Of a stretch of 16,569 nt of DNA, positions 1 through 6,338 are shown in pieces. The notes under the pieces are model-generated. The model saw nothing but the letters and a program-made list of their open reading frames with translations. It was not told the DNA's origin and did not search any database. The position numbers were made by a program, and so were the translations under genes. The first letter of the stretch is position 1. The number at the start of each line of letters is the position of its first letter. Origin of the DNA: JANYCD01 sp043738385 (lineage in GTDB: Bacteria > Pseudomonadota > Gammaproteobacteria > Burkholderiales > Rhodocyclaceae); the NCBI GenBank assembly GCA_043738385.1, contig JAYUGL010000079.1, forward strand, positions 1 to 16,569, in the 5' to 3' direction.

Positions 1-747
1 GCGGGCGTCGATGTGCTGGTGGTGGATACCGCCCACGGTCATTCCGAAGGGGTGTTGAAACGCGTCAAATGGGTCAAGAAGCATTTCCCCAAGGTTGAGG
101 TCATCGGCGGCAACATTGCCACCGCGGATGCGGCCAAGGCGCTGGTCGATCATGGCGCCGACGGCGTCAAGGTCGGCATCGGCCCCGGCTCCATTTGCAC
201 CACACGAATCGTCGCCGGTGTCGGTATGCCGCAGATATCGGCGGTCGACAACGTGGCGAATGCCATGGCCAAAGGCGGTGTTCCACTGATCGCCGATGGC
301 GGGATCCGTTACTCCGGCGATATTTCCAAAGCCATCGCCGCCGGCGCGCATACGGTAATGCTGGGCGGCCTGTTTGCCGGCACCGAAGAAGCGCCGGGGG
401 ATACCGTGCTGTTCCAGGGGCGCTCCTACAAATCCTATCGCGGCATGGGCAGCATCGGCGCGATGAAAGATGGCGCCGCCGACCGTTATTTTCAGGATGG
501 TTCGAGTGTGGAGAAGCTGGTGCCCGAGGGCATCGAGGGTCGTGTGCCTTACAAGGGCCCGGTCGGCGCGGTGATCCATCAGTTGATGGGCGGACTGCGC
601 TCTTCGATGGGTTATGTCGGTTGCAAGACCATCGAAGACATGCGATCCAAGGCCGAGTTCGTCGAGATCACTTCGGCGGGCATTCGCGAGTCCCACGTGC
701 ACGACGTGCAGATCACGCAGGAAGCACCAAATTATCATATTGATTAG
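1..747 (+). CDS. guaB: IMP dehydrogenase, C-terminal half (partial, 5' end outside window)
   Basis: This enzyme oxidises IMP to XMP with NAD+, the first committed step of GMP synthesis, in the cytosol. The reading frame is open from base 1, so the start lies upstream. The 248 codons seen are about half of the usual ~490 residues and cover the second half of the TIM barrel. Numbering from base 1, the catalytic loop GPGSICTTR carries the nucleophilic Cys66 (codon 196-198). The phosphate-binding YRGMGSIGAM stretch follows, then the flap DRYF with the Arg162-Tyr163 pair that activates water, and the EGIEGRVPYKG segment. The C-terminus HDVQITQEAPNY is typical of the family. The CBS domains expected in the N-terminal half are off the window. 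The TAG stop at 745-747 touches the left arm of an inverted repeat, so the last residues may have been altered by an insertion. It is co-directional with guaA. Confidence 0.97.
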   Translation, partial: AGVDVLVVDTAHGHSEGVLKRVKWVKKHFPKVEVIGGNIATADAAKALVDHGADGVKVGIGPGSICTTRIVAGVGMPQISAVDNVANAMAKGGVPLIADGGIRYSGDISKAIAAGAHTVMLGGLFAGTEEAPGDTVLFQGRSYKSYRGMGSIGAMKDGAADRYFQDGSSVEKLVPEGIEGRVPYKGPVGAVIHQLMGGLRSSMGYVGCKTIEDMRSKAEFVEITSAGIRESHVHDVQITQEAPNYHID

Positions 748-777
748 GGGTTAGAGACTGGGGACTAGGGGCTAGGG
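747..777 (+). repeat. Left inverted-repeat arm of the guaB-guaA insert
   Basis: G-rich arm of GGGG/CTAG/AGACTGGGG-type units. It begins on the last base of the guaB stop codon and ends directly before the ATG of the four-helix gene. It contains AGGGG at 767-771, six bases before that ATG, which can serve as its Shine-Dalgarno sequence. It pairs with 1155-1185 with 5 mismatches in 31. Confidence 0.75.
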
Positions 778-1167
778 ATGGAGGTGCGCGACTATCGGGA
801 CTTGAAAGTCTGGCAGGCGGGTCTCGAGCTCGCTGAAGCGGTTTATGCGGTCACTACCGATTTCCCGAAGGCGGAAGTTTTTGGCCTGATTTCTCAGTTG
901 CGGCGTGCGGCAGTCTCGATCCCTTCCAACATTGCCGAAGGACATGCGAGGGATTCAACCAAGGAATTTTTGCGCTTCATTTCCATTGCCATGGGTTCAT
1001 TGGCGGAGCTTGAAACGCAACTGACGCTGGCTTGTCGTCTCGGATTCCTTGAACGCAAAAATCTCGAAGAACTGACCGAGCAGACAGATGCCATTGGCCG
1101 CATGCTGAGAGGTTTACAAAACAGTCTCCGCGCCCGACTTTCCCAGCCCCCAGTCTCTAGCCCCTAG
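778..1167 (+). CDS. Four-helix-bundle protein (23S rRNA intervening-sequence/S23 family)
   Basis: A 129-residue cytosolic protein of the family first described as open reading frames in 23S rRNA intervening sequences. The same four-helix fold occurs in Avd, the accessory protein of diversity-generating retroelements. Its molecular role is not established. Family signatures are clear: DLKVWQAGLELAEAVY (8-23, helix 1), SQLRRAAVSIPSNIAEG (39-55), a conserved EFLRFISIAMGSLAELETQL helix (63-82), then a helix at about 95-118. The ATG is preceded by AGGGG at 767-771. The last residues, LSQPPVSSP, are encoded by the right repeat arm, so the natural C-terminus is effectively at about residue 120. GC is low for the window: hand counts give 29/60 at 841-900 and 27/60 at 961-1020, against 40/60 at 1861-1920 in guaA. 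This suggests acquisition. It is intact, with no frameshift. Confidence 0.9.
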   Translation: MEVRDYRDLKVWQAGLELAEAVYAVTTDFPKAEVFGLISQLRRAAVSIPSNIAEGHARDSTKEFLRFISIAMGSLAELETQLTLACRLGFLERKNLEELTEQTDAIGRMLRGLQNSLRARLSQPPVSSP

Positions 1168-1185
1168 CCCCTGGTCTCCAACCCC
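1141..1185 (-). repeat. Right inverted-repeat arm, abutting the guaA start codon
   Basis: C-rich on the plus strand. The outer 31 bases (1155-1185) are the inverted partner of 747-777, and 1141-1154 adds a further degenerate unit. It encodes the last residues and TAG stop of the four-helix gene (1165-1167). It ends one base before the guaA ATG, so the normal Shine-Dalgarno position of guaA is occupied by pyrimidine-rich repeat sequence. Confidence 0.75.
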
Positions 1186-2748
1186 ATGCATCAAAAAATA
1201 CTCATCCTCGATTTCGGTTCCCAATACACCCAGTTGATCGCTCGCCGGGTGCGCGAGCAGCAGGTGTATTGCGAACTGCATCCCTACGATGTTTCCGCCG
1301 CGTTCATCCGTGAATTCGCGCCGCAGGGAATCATTCTTTCCGGTGGCCCGAATTCGGTCTACCAGGCCGAGGAGTGGCGCGCGCCGCAGGTCGTGTTCGA
1401 GTTGGGCGTTCCGGTGCTGGGCATCTGCTACGGCATGCAGACCATGGCGGCGCAACTGGGCGGCAAGGTCGAAAGTTCCAGCAAACGCGAATTCGGTTAC
1501 GCCGAGATACGTGCCCACGGCCATTCGAAGCTGTTCGACGGCATACAGGATCGCAGCAATACCGAGGGACATGGACTGCTCGACGTGTGGATGAGCCATG
1601 GCGACAAAGTCACCCAACTGCCGCCTGGCTTCAAGATCATCGCGTCGAATCCGGCAACGCCCATCGCCGGCATTGCCGACGAGGCGCGCAAGTTTTACGC
1701 AGTTCAGTTTCATCCAGAGGTGACTCACACCTTCAAGGGAAGCGAACTATTTTCACGCTTCGTTCACGACATCTGCGAGTGCGGCCGCGACTGGAACATG
1801 CCCGACTACGTGGCCGAGGCAGTGGCGAAGATCAAGGCCCAGGTCGGCAACGAAGAAGTGATTCTCGGCCTCTCTGGCGGCGTGGACTCTTCCGTTGCGG
1901 CCGCCCTGATCCACAAGGCCATCGGCGATCAACTCACCTGCGTCTTCGTCGACAACGGCTTGTTGCGCTTGAACGAGGCGGAGCAGGTGATGAAGACATT
2001 TGCTCGTAATCTTGGCGTCAAGGTCATCCACGTCGACGCCACAGCGCAGTTCATGGGCCACCTCAAAGGTGTGTCCGATCCGGAGCAGAAGCGCAAGATC
2101 ATCGGCCGCGAATTCGTCGAAGTATTTCAGGCCGAATCGATAAAGCTGGCGAATGCAAAATGGCTGGCCCAGGGCACCATCTATCCCGACGTGATCGAAT
2201 CTGCTGGCGCGAAAACCAAGAAAGCCCACACCATCAAGAGTCACCACAATGTGGGCGGGTTGCCGGACACGCTCAAGCTCAAATTGCTTGAGCCGCTGCG
2301 CGAATTGTTCAAGGACGAAGTGCGTGCGCTGGGCGTTGCCCTAGGCCTGCCGCATGAGATGGTCTATCGCCATCCCTTCCCCGGTCCCGGTCTGGGTGTG
2401 CGCATACTTGGCGAAGTGAAGCCGGAATTCGCCGACCTGCTGCGCCGTGCCGATGCCATTTTCATTGATGAGCTGCGCGCTGCCGACTGGTACGACAAGA
2501 CCTCGCAGGCGTTCGCCGTGTTTCTGCCAGTGAAAAGCGTGGGTGTGATGGGCGATGGCCGCACCTACGAATACGTGGTGGCGTTGCGTGCGGTGCAAAC
2601 GCAGGATTTCATGACGGCGCACTGGGCCGAGTTGCCCCACAGCCTGCTGGGCAAGGTGAGCAATCGCATCATCAACGAAGTGCGCGGCATCAACCGCGTT
2701 GTCTACGATATTTCCGGCAAGCCGCCGGCAACTATCGAGTGGGAATAA
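1186..2748 (+). CDS. guaA: GMP synthase (glutamine-hydrolysing)
   Basis: It converts XMP to GMP using ATP and glutamine-derived ammonia, in the cytosol, following GuaB. The 520 residues match the usual ~515-525. Residues 4-190 form the class I glutamine amidotransferase: nucleophile Cys81 in GICYGMQ, and His176 and Glu178 in QFHPEVTHT. The ATP-pyrophosphatase domain starts with the P-loop SGGVDSS (230-236). The C-terminal dimerisation/XMP-binding part includes HPFPGPGLGVRILG, and the protein ends in the family-typical PPATIEWE. The ATG at 1186 is supported because ILILDFGSQ begins at residue 5, as expected. The 18 bases before it are repeat-derived and hold no recognisable Shine-Dalgarno sequence. 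Translation may depend on coupling to the four-helix gene, whose stop is 18 bases upstream, or on an unstructured leader. Transcription probably starts upstream of guaB. Confidence 0.98.
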   Translation: MHQKILILDFGSQYTQLIARRVREQQVYCELHPYDVSAAFIREFAPQGIILSGGPNSVYQAEEWRAPQVVFELGVPVLGICYGMQTMAAQLGGKVESSSKREFGYAEIRAHGHSKLFDGIQDRSNTEGHGLLDVWMSHGDKVTQLPPGFKIIASNPATPIAGIADEARKFYAVQFHPEVTHTFKGSELFSRFVHDICECGRDWNMPDYVAEAVAKIKAQVGNEEVILGLSGGVDSSVAAALIHKAIGDQLTCVFVDNGLLRLNEAEQVMKTFARNLGVKVIHVDATAQFMGHLKGVSDPEQKRKIIGREFVEVFQAESIKLANAKWLAQGTIYPDVIESAGAKTKKAHTIKSHHNVGGLPDTLKLKLLEPLRELFKDEVRALGVALGLPHEMVYRHPFPGPGLGVRILGEVKPEFADLLRRADAIFIDELRAADWYDKTSQAFAVFLPVKSVGVMGDGRTYEYVVALRAVQTQDFMTAHWAELPHSLLGKVSNRIINEVRGINRVVYDISGKPPATIEWE

Positions 2749-2792
2749 CCCGGAGCTCTTCACACACTGTTGGCAGTTATTAAAAGCAGACC

Positions 2793-2823
2793 AAACCCAT
2801 TGAGATATCCATGGGTTTTTTAT
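2793..2823 (+). terminator. Rho-independent terminator of the guaBA operon
   Basis: A perfect 8-bp stem AAACCCAT (2793-2800) / ATGGGTTT (2811-2818) with a 10-base loop. The T run at 2816-2821 continues into TATT. It lies 44 bases after the guaA stop, in the same orientation. Confidence 0.85.
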
Positions 2824-2987
2824 TGGCCCGGCAGCGAGTCTGGCGCGCTGGCGCCGCAAGGCGCAAATTCCGCCCAGTGCGACGCATCGTAACAATTTGT
2901 AATGCCGGTCAGCCGGAGTGTCGCGGGCACGTTATTGGAGGTAATGGCAAATGCCAGAATCCATTTAACCGATAGTCTTGAATCGTC

Positions 2988-3006
2988 GAAGCCGCGAATC
3001 GGCTTC
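2988..3006 (+). other. Hairpin in the leader of the glycine-zipper gene
   Basis: A perfect 7-bp inverted repeat GAAGCCG (2988-2994) / CGGCTTC (3000-3006) with loop CGAAT. It ends ten bases before the GGAGGT ribosome binding site at 3017-3022. No T run follows, so it is not a typical terminator. It may structure the 5' untranslated region. What it does, if anything, is unknown. Confidence 0.45.
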
Positions 3007-3026
3007 ATCGCGCACTGGAGGTCATC

Positions 3027-3464
3027 ATGAAAACAAAGACTGCGATTGCTACTGCGTTAATGTCTGCTTGCCTTGTAACCGCGAGCGCCGCCCGCGCCGA
3101 TGACGCTTTTCTCGGGGCGATATTCGGGGCCGGCGCCGGCGCCCTGGTCGGAAAATCGCTTGGCGGACGCGATGGAGCGATTATTGGCGGTGCGCTGGGT
3201 GCGGCGACAGGGGTTGCCCTTGCCAATCAGCGCCGTGAATACCGCCCCCGCGTCGATTATGTGCCGCAACCGGTCTATTACCGCCAGCCCGTCATTGCTT
3301 CTCCCGTGTATTACGTACAAGATGATCGCTACGGGGACGAATATCGCGACCACGAGTGGCAGCAACGCCGCTGGGAGCATGAGCGGGAACGCCACGAGTT
3401 CTGCCACGAACGTGAACGGGAGCACCACCGGGAGCGCGACTGGGAGCGCGACTGGGACCGCTAA
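3027..3464 (+). CDS. Exported glycine-zipper protein with charged C-terminal tail
   Basis: A 145-residue secreted protein. A signal peptide spans about 1-24 (KTKT n-region, hydrophobic core, likely cleavage after AARA). Residues 30-65 form a glycine zipper (GAIFGAGAGALVGKSLGG, then GAIIGGALGAATG), the helix-packing motif of small outer-membrane and periplasmic proteins of the Gly-zipper/YMGG type. A Tyr/Pro-rich linker (72-97) follows. The tail (100-145) is very rich in Arg, Glu, His and Trp and ends in RDWERDWDR. GGAGGT at 3017-3022 gives a strong start. It has its own leader after the guaA terminator and faces the DUF1345 gene, with only 7 bases between the stop codons. A structural or stress-related envelope role is plausible but not shown. 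Confidence 0.85.
   Translation: MKTKTAIATALMSACLVTASAARADDAFLGAIFGAGAGALVGKSLGGRDGAIIGGALGAATGVALANQRREYRPRVDYVPQPVYYRQPVIASPVYYVQDDRYGDEYRDHEWQQRRWEHERERHEFCHEREREHHRERDWERDWDR
3430..3462 (+). repeat. 12-base tandem repeat in the 3' end of the glycine-zipper gene
   Basis: GGGAGCGCGACT occurs at 3430-3441 and again at 3442-3453, followed by a partial third unit (GGGACCGCT). It encodes the repeating RDWE/RDWD tail. This is a likely slippage site that could vary tail length in steps of four residues. Confidence 0.7.
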
Positions 3465-3471
3465 AGCCTAA

Positions 3472-4149
3472 TCAACCCAATCCGGCGACGATGTTGACGG
3501 TGATCGCGATAATCACGACATTGAAGAAGAACGCGATCAAGCTGTGGAGCAAGGCGACGCGGCGCATGATGCGGCTTGAAATCTGCACATCGGAAACCTG
3601 GAAGGTCATGCCGATGACAAACGCGAAGTACATGAAATCCCAGTAATCCGGCTTTTCGGTGCCGGGGAAATCAAGTCCTGCGGCGGTCGTGTCCGCAGTG
3701 TGGTAGTAGTCATGCGCATAGTGCAGCGCAAACATTGTGTTCAGAAAACCCCACGACAGCATGACGGTCGCGGCGGCCAGGCTGACCTGGAGCAGCGAAC
3801 CCGTTTTGGCGGAACGCAGTTCCAGACTCAGCGCAACCAGGATGACCAGCGCGAGCATCATGCTTACCGCCAGTACCGCCCAGCGCCCTTCACGTTGCAC
3901 GCTGGCACGGTGCCGCATCAATGAGGGTGTCGAGCGCGCCATCATCATTGCGGTGGTGAGCAGGAATGATGCCGCCGCAACATCAAAAGACAGCAGCAGG
4001 CTGTGAACCAGAGGCAACTGGTAAGTCGAGGCAAACAGCACCGCCAGAAACACCACAGCCGAGAACGACAGCGTTGGCCGATTCCACACATGCCGGGTGC
4101 GGTGGCGTAGTTTGCTGAGCAATGAATGGGGTTGGGTCGTTGGCGTCAT
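3472..4149 (-). CDS. DUF1345 family integral membrane protein
   Basis: A 225-residue inner-membrane protein of unknown function. About six hydrophobic segments are visible, at roughly 27-45, 50-70, 90-110, 118-143, 171-190 and 200-222. The family signature lies at 142-187: LHYAHDYYH, then LDFPG, then PDYWDFMYFAFVIGMTFQVSDV. This is the most conserved part of DUF1345. The N-terminus is basic (KLRHRTRHVW), as expected for a cytoplasmic end. The ATG at 4149 has only a weak purine stretch (AAAG) upstream. It is transcribed divergently from the DUF4124 gene and converges with the glycine-zipper gene. No terminator is evident in the 7-base gap, so the two transcripts may overlap. Confidence 0.88.
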   Translation of the reverse strand: MTPTTQPHSLLSKLRHRTRHVWNRPTLSFSAVVFLAVLFASTYQLPLVHSLLLSFDVAAASFLLTTAMMMARSTPSLMRHRASVQREGRWAVLAVSMMLALVILVALSLELRSAKTGSLLQVSLAAATVMLSWGFLNTMFALHYAHDYYHTADTTAAGLDFPGTEKPDYWDFMYFAFVIGMTFQVSDVQISSRIMRRVALLHSLIAFFFNVVIIAITVNIVAGLG

Positions 4150-4296
4150 TTGGCTTTACGAGTAAGTCGGGCAGGATAGACGAAATCTGGGAAATCCGCG
4201 TTGGCCCGGCGGCGCACTGTCGGAAACGCGCGCGGTTGAACCATGGCCGGGCGCGTCGGTCGATACAAAATTGACAGGGTTGTCCCGCACGACACG

Positions 4297-4302
4297 AGGA
4301 GG
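4297..4302 (+). promoter_or_regulatory. Ribosome binding site AGGAGG that decides the DUF4124 start
   Basis: A perfect AGGAGG five bases before the ATG at 4308. The alternative in-frame ATGs at 4389 and 4395 sit directly before the signal-peptide core but have no such site. Confidence 0.7.
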
Positions 4303-4307
4303 CTGAT

Positions 4308-4943
4308 ATGCCACCACATAGGTCACTCAACCGCTGCTTCGACAGAACGGGTTTGCACGTTGCGCAGCACCATCCCATCAGTGCGCGGATGCGGATGCTG
4401 CCGCTGGCATGTCTCGTTTTTGCGGCGACGACGCCCGCCCTTGGCGAGGTGTACAAATGGGCCGACGAAAATGGCGTGACGCATTATTCCAGCGCACCGC
4501 CGGAAAAACCCAAAGCGAAATTCAGGCGCATTGACAGCAAGGCGTTGATGGTATCCCAAGCAAACAACCCCGAACCCGACGCTACCCGGCTTCCGCAGCA
4601 ACAGGCCGCGAAGGATTTGATCAGCAAGGTCGATGCGCTGGAGCGTCAAGTTGACGCGGAACGCCAGGCTCGCCAGGCCGCAGACGCGCAGAACCTGGCG
4701 ACTCAGGCCTTCTATGCGCAGCGTCTGGCGGAGCAGCAGAGCAGCCGTAATATCGCGTTGGTGCCTACGATTCCTACGGTGTCGGGCGTATTTTTTGCCC
4801 CGCCTTTCCATCGGTTTCATACCCATCCTTGCCGTTCCATGACGGCAGGCGCGATGATGAATTTCCCGTCGCCGACCGCCGGCCATGACCGGCGCAGTCT
4901 CGATTTTGGGAAGCCGTCCTCTGGCTGGGTTGCACAACATTAG
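4308..4943 (+). CDS. Exported DUF4124 domain / coiled-coil protein
   Basis: A 211-residue protein of unknown function. A hydrophobic core at about 30-46 (LPLACLVFAATTPALG) is a signal peptide, followed directly by the DUF4124 motif EVYKWADENGVTHYSSAPP (47-65), a small domain common in exported proteobacterial proteins. Residues 98-148 are rich in Ala, Gln, Glu and Arg and look like a coiled coil. The C-terminus is low in complexity with no recognised domain. From 4308 the signal peptide has an unusually long 29-residue n-region. Starting at 4389 or 4395 would give a standard signal peptide but no good ribosome binding site. I keep 4308 because of the AGGAGG. It is divergent from the DUF1345 gene, and the shared 158-base gap presumably holds both promoters. 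Confidence 0.8.
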   Translation: MPPHRSLNRCFDRTGLHVAQHHPISARMRMLPLACLVFAATTPALGEVYKWADENGVTHYSSAPPEKPKAKFRRIDSKALMVSQANNPEPDATRLPQQQAAKDLISKVDALERQVDAERQARQAADAQNLATQAFYAQRLAEQQSSRNIALVPTIPTVSGVFFAPPFHRFHTHPCRSMTAGAMMNFPSPTAGHDRRSLDFGKPSSGWVAQH

Positions 4944-5146
4944 CGCGTCGGTAGCGTCGGCAATGATTGGCGCATTTATGCGCTGAGCGACCAAAAACTT
5001 TTCCTGTCGAGAGAAAGCTTGAGTGCCAATCGCGGCAACAAACCGTTACATCAGCCACGTCAGCCACCACAGCCTTCAATCGTTATTGCTCTCATGGCCG
5101 CCATGTTGGCAAGCCTGATCAAACCCACCATTGAAGGAGATTCAAA

Positions 5147-5371
5147 ATGCTCAAGAAAATTGTTATCGCTGCACTGACGACTGGCTTTGCAGTTGCTTCG
5201 TTTGCCCAAGCCGGCGCAGGCGCGCCGACTTCCGTTTCGGCGAAGAGCGCCGCACCTGCGGCTGTCGAGCAAAAGGCGGAAACGCCGAAGCTCGCCAAGC
5301 ATGTGAAGCATCACAGGCATACCCACAAGAAGGGCAACACCAAGGTTGATAGCACTGCTCCGGCCAAGTAA
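5147..5371 (+). CDS. Small exported Lys/His-rich protein
   Basis: A 74-residue protein. A signal peptide spans residues 1-20 (MLKK, then a hydrophobic run, cleavage probably after ASFA). The mature part of about 54 residues is Ala-rich and then strongly basic, with a His/Lys cluster KHVKHHRHTHKKG at 51-63. The GAAGGAGA at 5133-5140 supports the start, and a strong terminator follows. The composition resembles small periplasmic acid-shock (Asr-like) or metal-binding proteins. No specific family can be assigned, and metal binding is only inferred from the His cluster. It appears to be a monocistronic unit. Confidence 0.75.
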   Translation: MLKKIVIAALTTGFAVASFAQAGAGAPTSVSAKSAAPAAVEQKAETPKLAKHVKHHRHTHKKGNTKVDSTAPAK

Positions 5372-5391
5372 TTCGGCCACGCGTCATCCAG

Positions 5392-5428
5392 AAAAGCCCG
5401 CTGGGGTATCTCCGGCGGGCTTTTTATT
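5392..5428 (+). terminator. Rho-independent terminator after the Lys/His-rich gene
   Basis: AAAAGCCCGC (5392-5401) pairs with GCGGGCTTTT (5415-5424), with additional inner pairing of GG with CC. The T-rich tail TTTTTATTT spans 5421-5429. It lies 20 bases after the stop codon. Confidence 0.88.
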
Positions 5429-5540
5429 TGGCGGGCCAAGAATCATTGGGACACATTCTTCATGATCTTGTATCCTGTCTGCATGAACCAAAGACCGGAA
5501 TCAGTATCCAAAAGCGCAGGAAATGTGTGCAGGTGAAATC

Positions 5541-6152
5541 ATGACTACGCAAAGCATCACCAAAACATTCCTGGCGTTTAAACAGAACGCTGCCGGCCGC
5601 TTGCTTCCATGGAGTTGTGTTTTGATCCTGGCGGCTTGCGGCAGTCCGCTGCCCAAGGGCGAAGGATTCACCGAAGGCCCCTGGAAGAGCTATGAAGAGG
5701 CGCAGCGTACCTTTGATCTGATCGTTCCGCACAAGTCGACCACGGCAGACCTGAAGCAACTGAAGCTTGATCCGCACGCGAACCCGAATATCACCATCCT
5801 GAATTACGCGGATGTATTACGCCGGTTTATTCCAAGCTATTCGATCAATACCAATGACCTTGATGCCGGGGTATTGGAATGCATCACGGCAAAGACAGGC
5901 TGCCAGGGGTACGAGATCGATTACCGGGTCGTAAAGCGCAAGCGCTACGGCAATTTCGTGGTGGACTATCTTAATTTCAATCGCAAGGTGGACGTTGTTG
6001 GCTGGCGCTTCAACGCGGTCCTTTTAGTCAAGGACAACATGGTTATTTACAAATTGACCGGCGGTCAGCCGGCAATCCACGAGCATGAGGAAAATACCAA
6101 TCCTCTTGGGCCACTCCAGGGTTCCAGCGAGTCGGGCTCGCTGAGTCGCTAA
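5541..6152 (+). CDS. Predicted lipoprotein of unknown function
   Basis: A 203-residue protein from the ATG at 5541. The lipobox LAAC at 30-33 follows a hydrophobic core (LLPWSCVLILAAC), so Cys33 should be lipidated and the protein anchored in the membrane. The mature part has no domain I can name. It includes a Cys pair (ECITAKTGC) and a conserved-looking block, YEIDYRVVKRKRYGNFVVDYLNFNRK, followed by WRFNAVLLVKDNMVIYKLTGGQP. I associate this block with uncharacterised proteobacterial lipoproteins. The start at 5541 is preferred over the in-frame ATG at 5523 because AGGTGA (5531-5536) lies before it. It appears to stand alone, after a terminator and before the fad genes. Confidence 0.8.
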   Translation: MTTQSITKTFLAFKQNAAGRLLPWSCVLILAACGSPLPKGEGFTEGPWKSYEEAQRTFDLIVPHKSTTADLKQLKLDPHANPNITILNYADVLRRFIPSYSINTNDLDAGVLECITAKTGCQGYEIDYRVVKRKRYGNFVVDYLNFNRKVDVVGWRFNAVLLVKDNMVIYKLTGGQPAIHEHEENTNPLGPLQGSSESGSLSR

Positions 6153-6323
6153 GGTTTCCTGAAGAACAACAAAGTCAGGCGGGGCGGGATTCGCCCATGC
6201 ATAACGCACATACAAGAGTATGCTGACGCTATAAACAAAGTCTGTTGACGGGCCGATATTTCATGTGGCTTGCTGGTAAAGCCGAAGCGAAGGCCTCACC
6301 GTACCGAGCGAGCGTGGGCCGTG

Positions 6324-6330
6324 AAGGAGG
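6324..6330 (+). promoter_or_regulatory. Ribosome binding site AAGGAGG of the fadE-like gene
   Basis: AAGGAGG eight bases before the ATG at 6339. It decides that start over the in-frame TTG at 6270, which would add 23 residues of basic, non-conserved sequence before the membrane segment. Confidence 0.8.
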
Positions 6331-6338
6331 GTAGCGCA

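Larger units (their letters stand above)
747..1185. mobile_element. Putative small element: four-helix-bundle gene bounded by inverted repeats
   Basis: What is seen: a 31-base arm at 747-777 matches the reverse complement of 1155-1185 at 26 of 31 positions. Both arms are built from degenerate units such as GGGGCTAGGG and GAGACTGGGG. The arms enclose one gene, whose ribosome binding site lies in the left arm and whose stop codon lies in the right arm. The interior is visibly poorer in GC than guaB and guaA. The unit separates two genes that are normally adjacent. Inference: a non-autonomous mobile or domesticated unit. No transposase and no clear target-site duplication are visible, so the mechanism is unknown. 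Confidence 0.6.

Noticed and set aside
1114..1728. Minus-strand frame beginning in the right repeat arm (GDQGLGARDWGLG)
   Set aside because: It is a translated GGGGCTAGGG-type repeat followed by antisense guaA. It is not a gene.
2824..2936. Gap after the guaA terminator, examined for tRNA or small RNA
   Set aside because: No cloverleaf or recognisable RNA family was seen. It probably holds the promoter of the glycine-zipper gene, but no convincing boxes were found.
4271..4276. TTGACA resembling a -35 box before the DUF4124 gene
   Set aside because: A -10 box at normal spacing would fall on the ribosome binding site, and no TATAAT-like sequence is there.
4970..4983. GCGCAT/ATGCGC hairpin after the DUF4124 gene as a terminator
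   Set aside because: The stem is short, the loop almost absent and no T run follows.
5446..5474. TTGGGA and TGTATC with 17-base spacing as a promoter for the lipoprotein gene
   Set aside because: Only a partial match to consensus (half of the -10 bases), so it was not listed as a feature.
5523..5540. Earlier ATG for the lipoprotein gene at 5523
   Set aside because: Its AGG is only two bases upstream. The ATG at 5541 has AGGTGA and gives a normal lipoprotein signal.
6182..6196. GGGCG/CGCCC hairpin after the lipoprotein gene
   Set aside because: A five-bp stem without a T tract is too weak to call a terminator.
6270..6338. Upstream extension of fadE from a TTG at 6270
   Set aside because: It adds a basic non-conserved leader before the membrane helix. 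The ATG at 6339 has AAGGAGG at ideal spacing.
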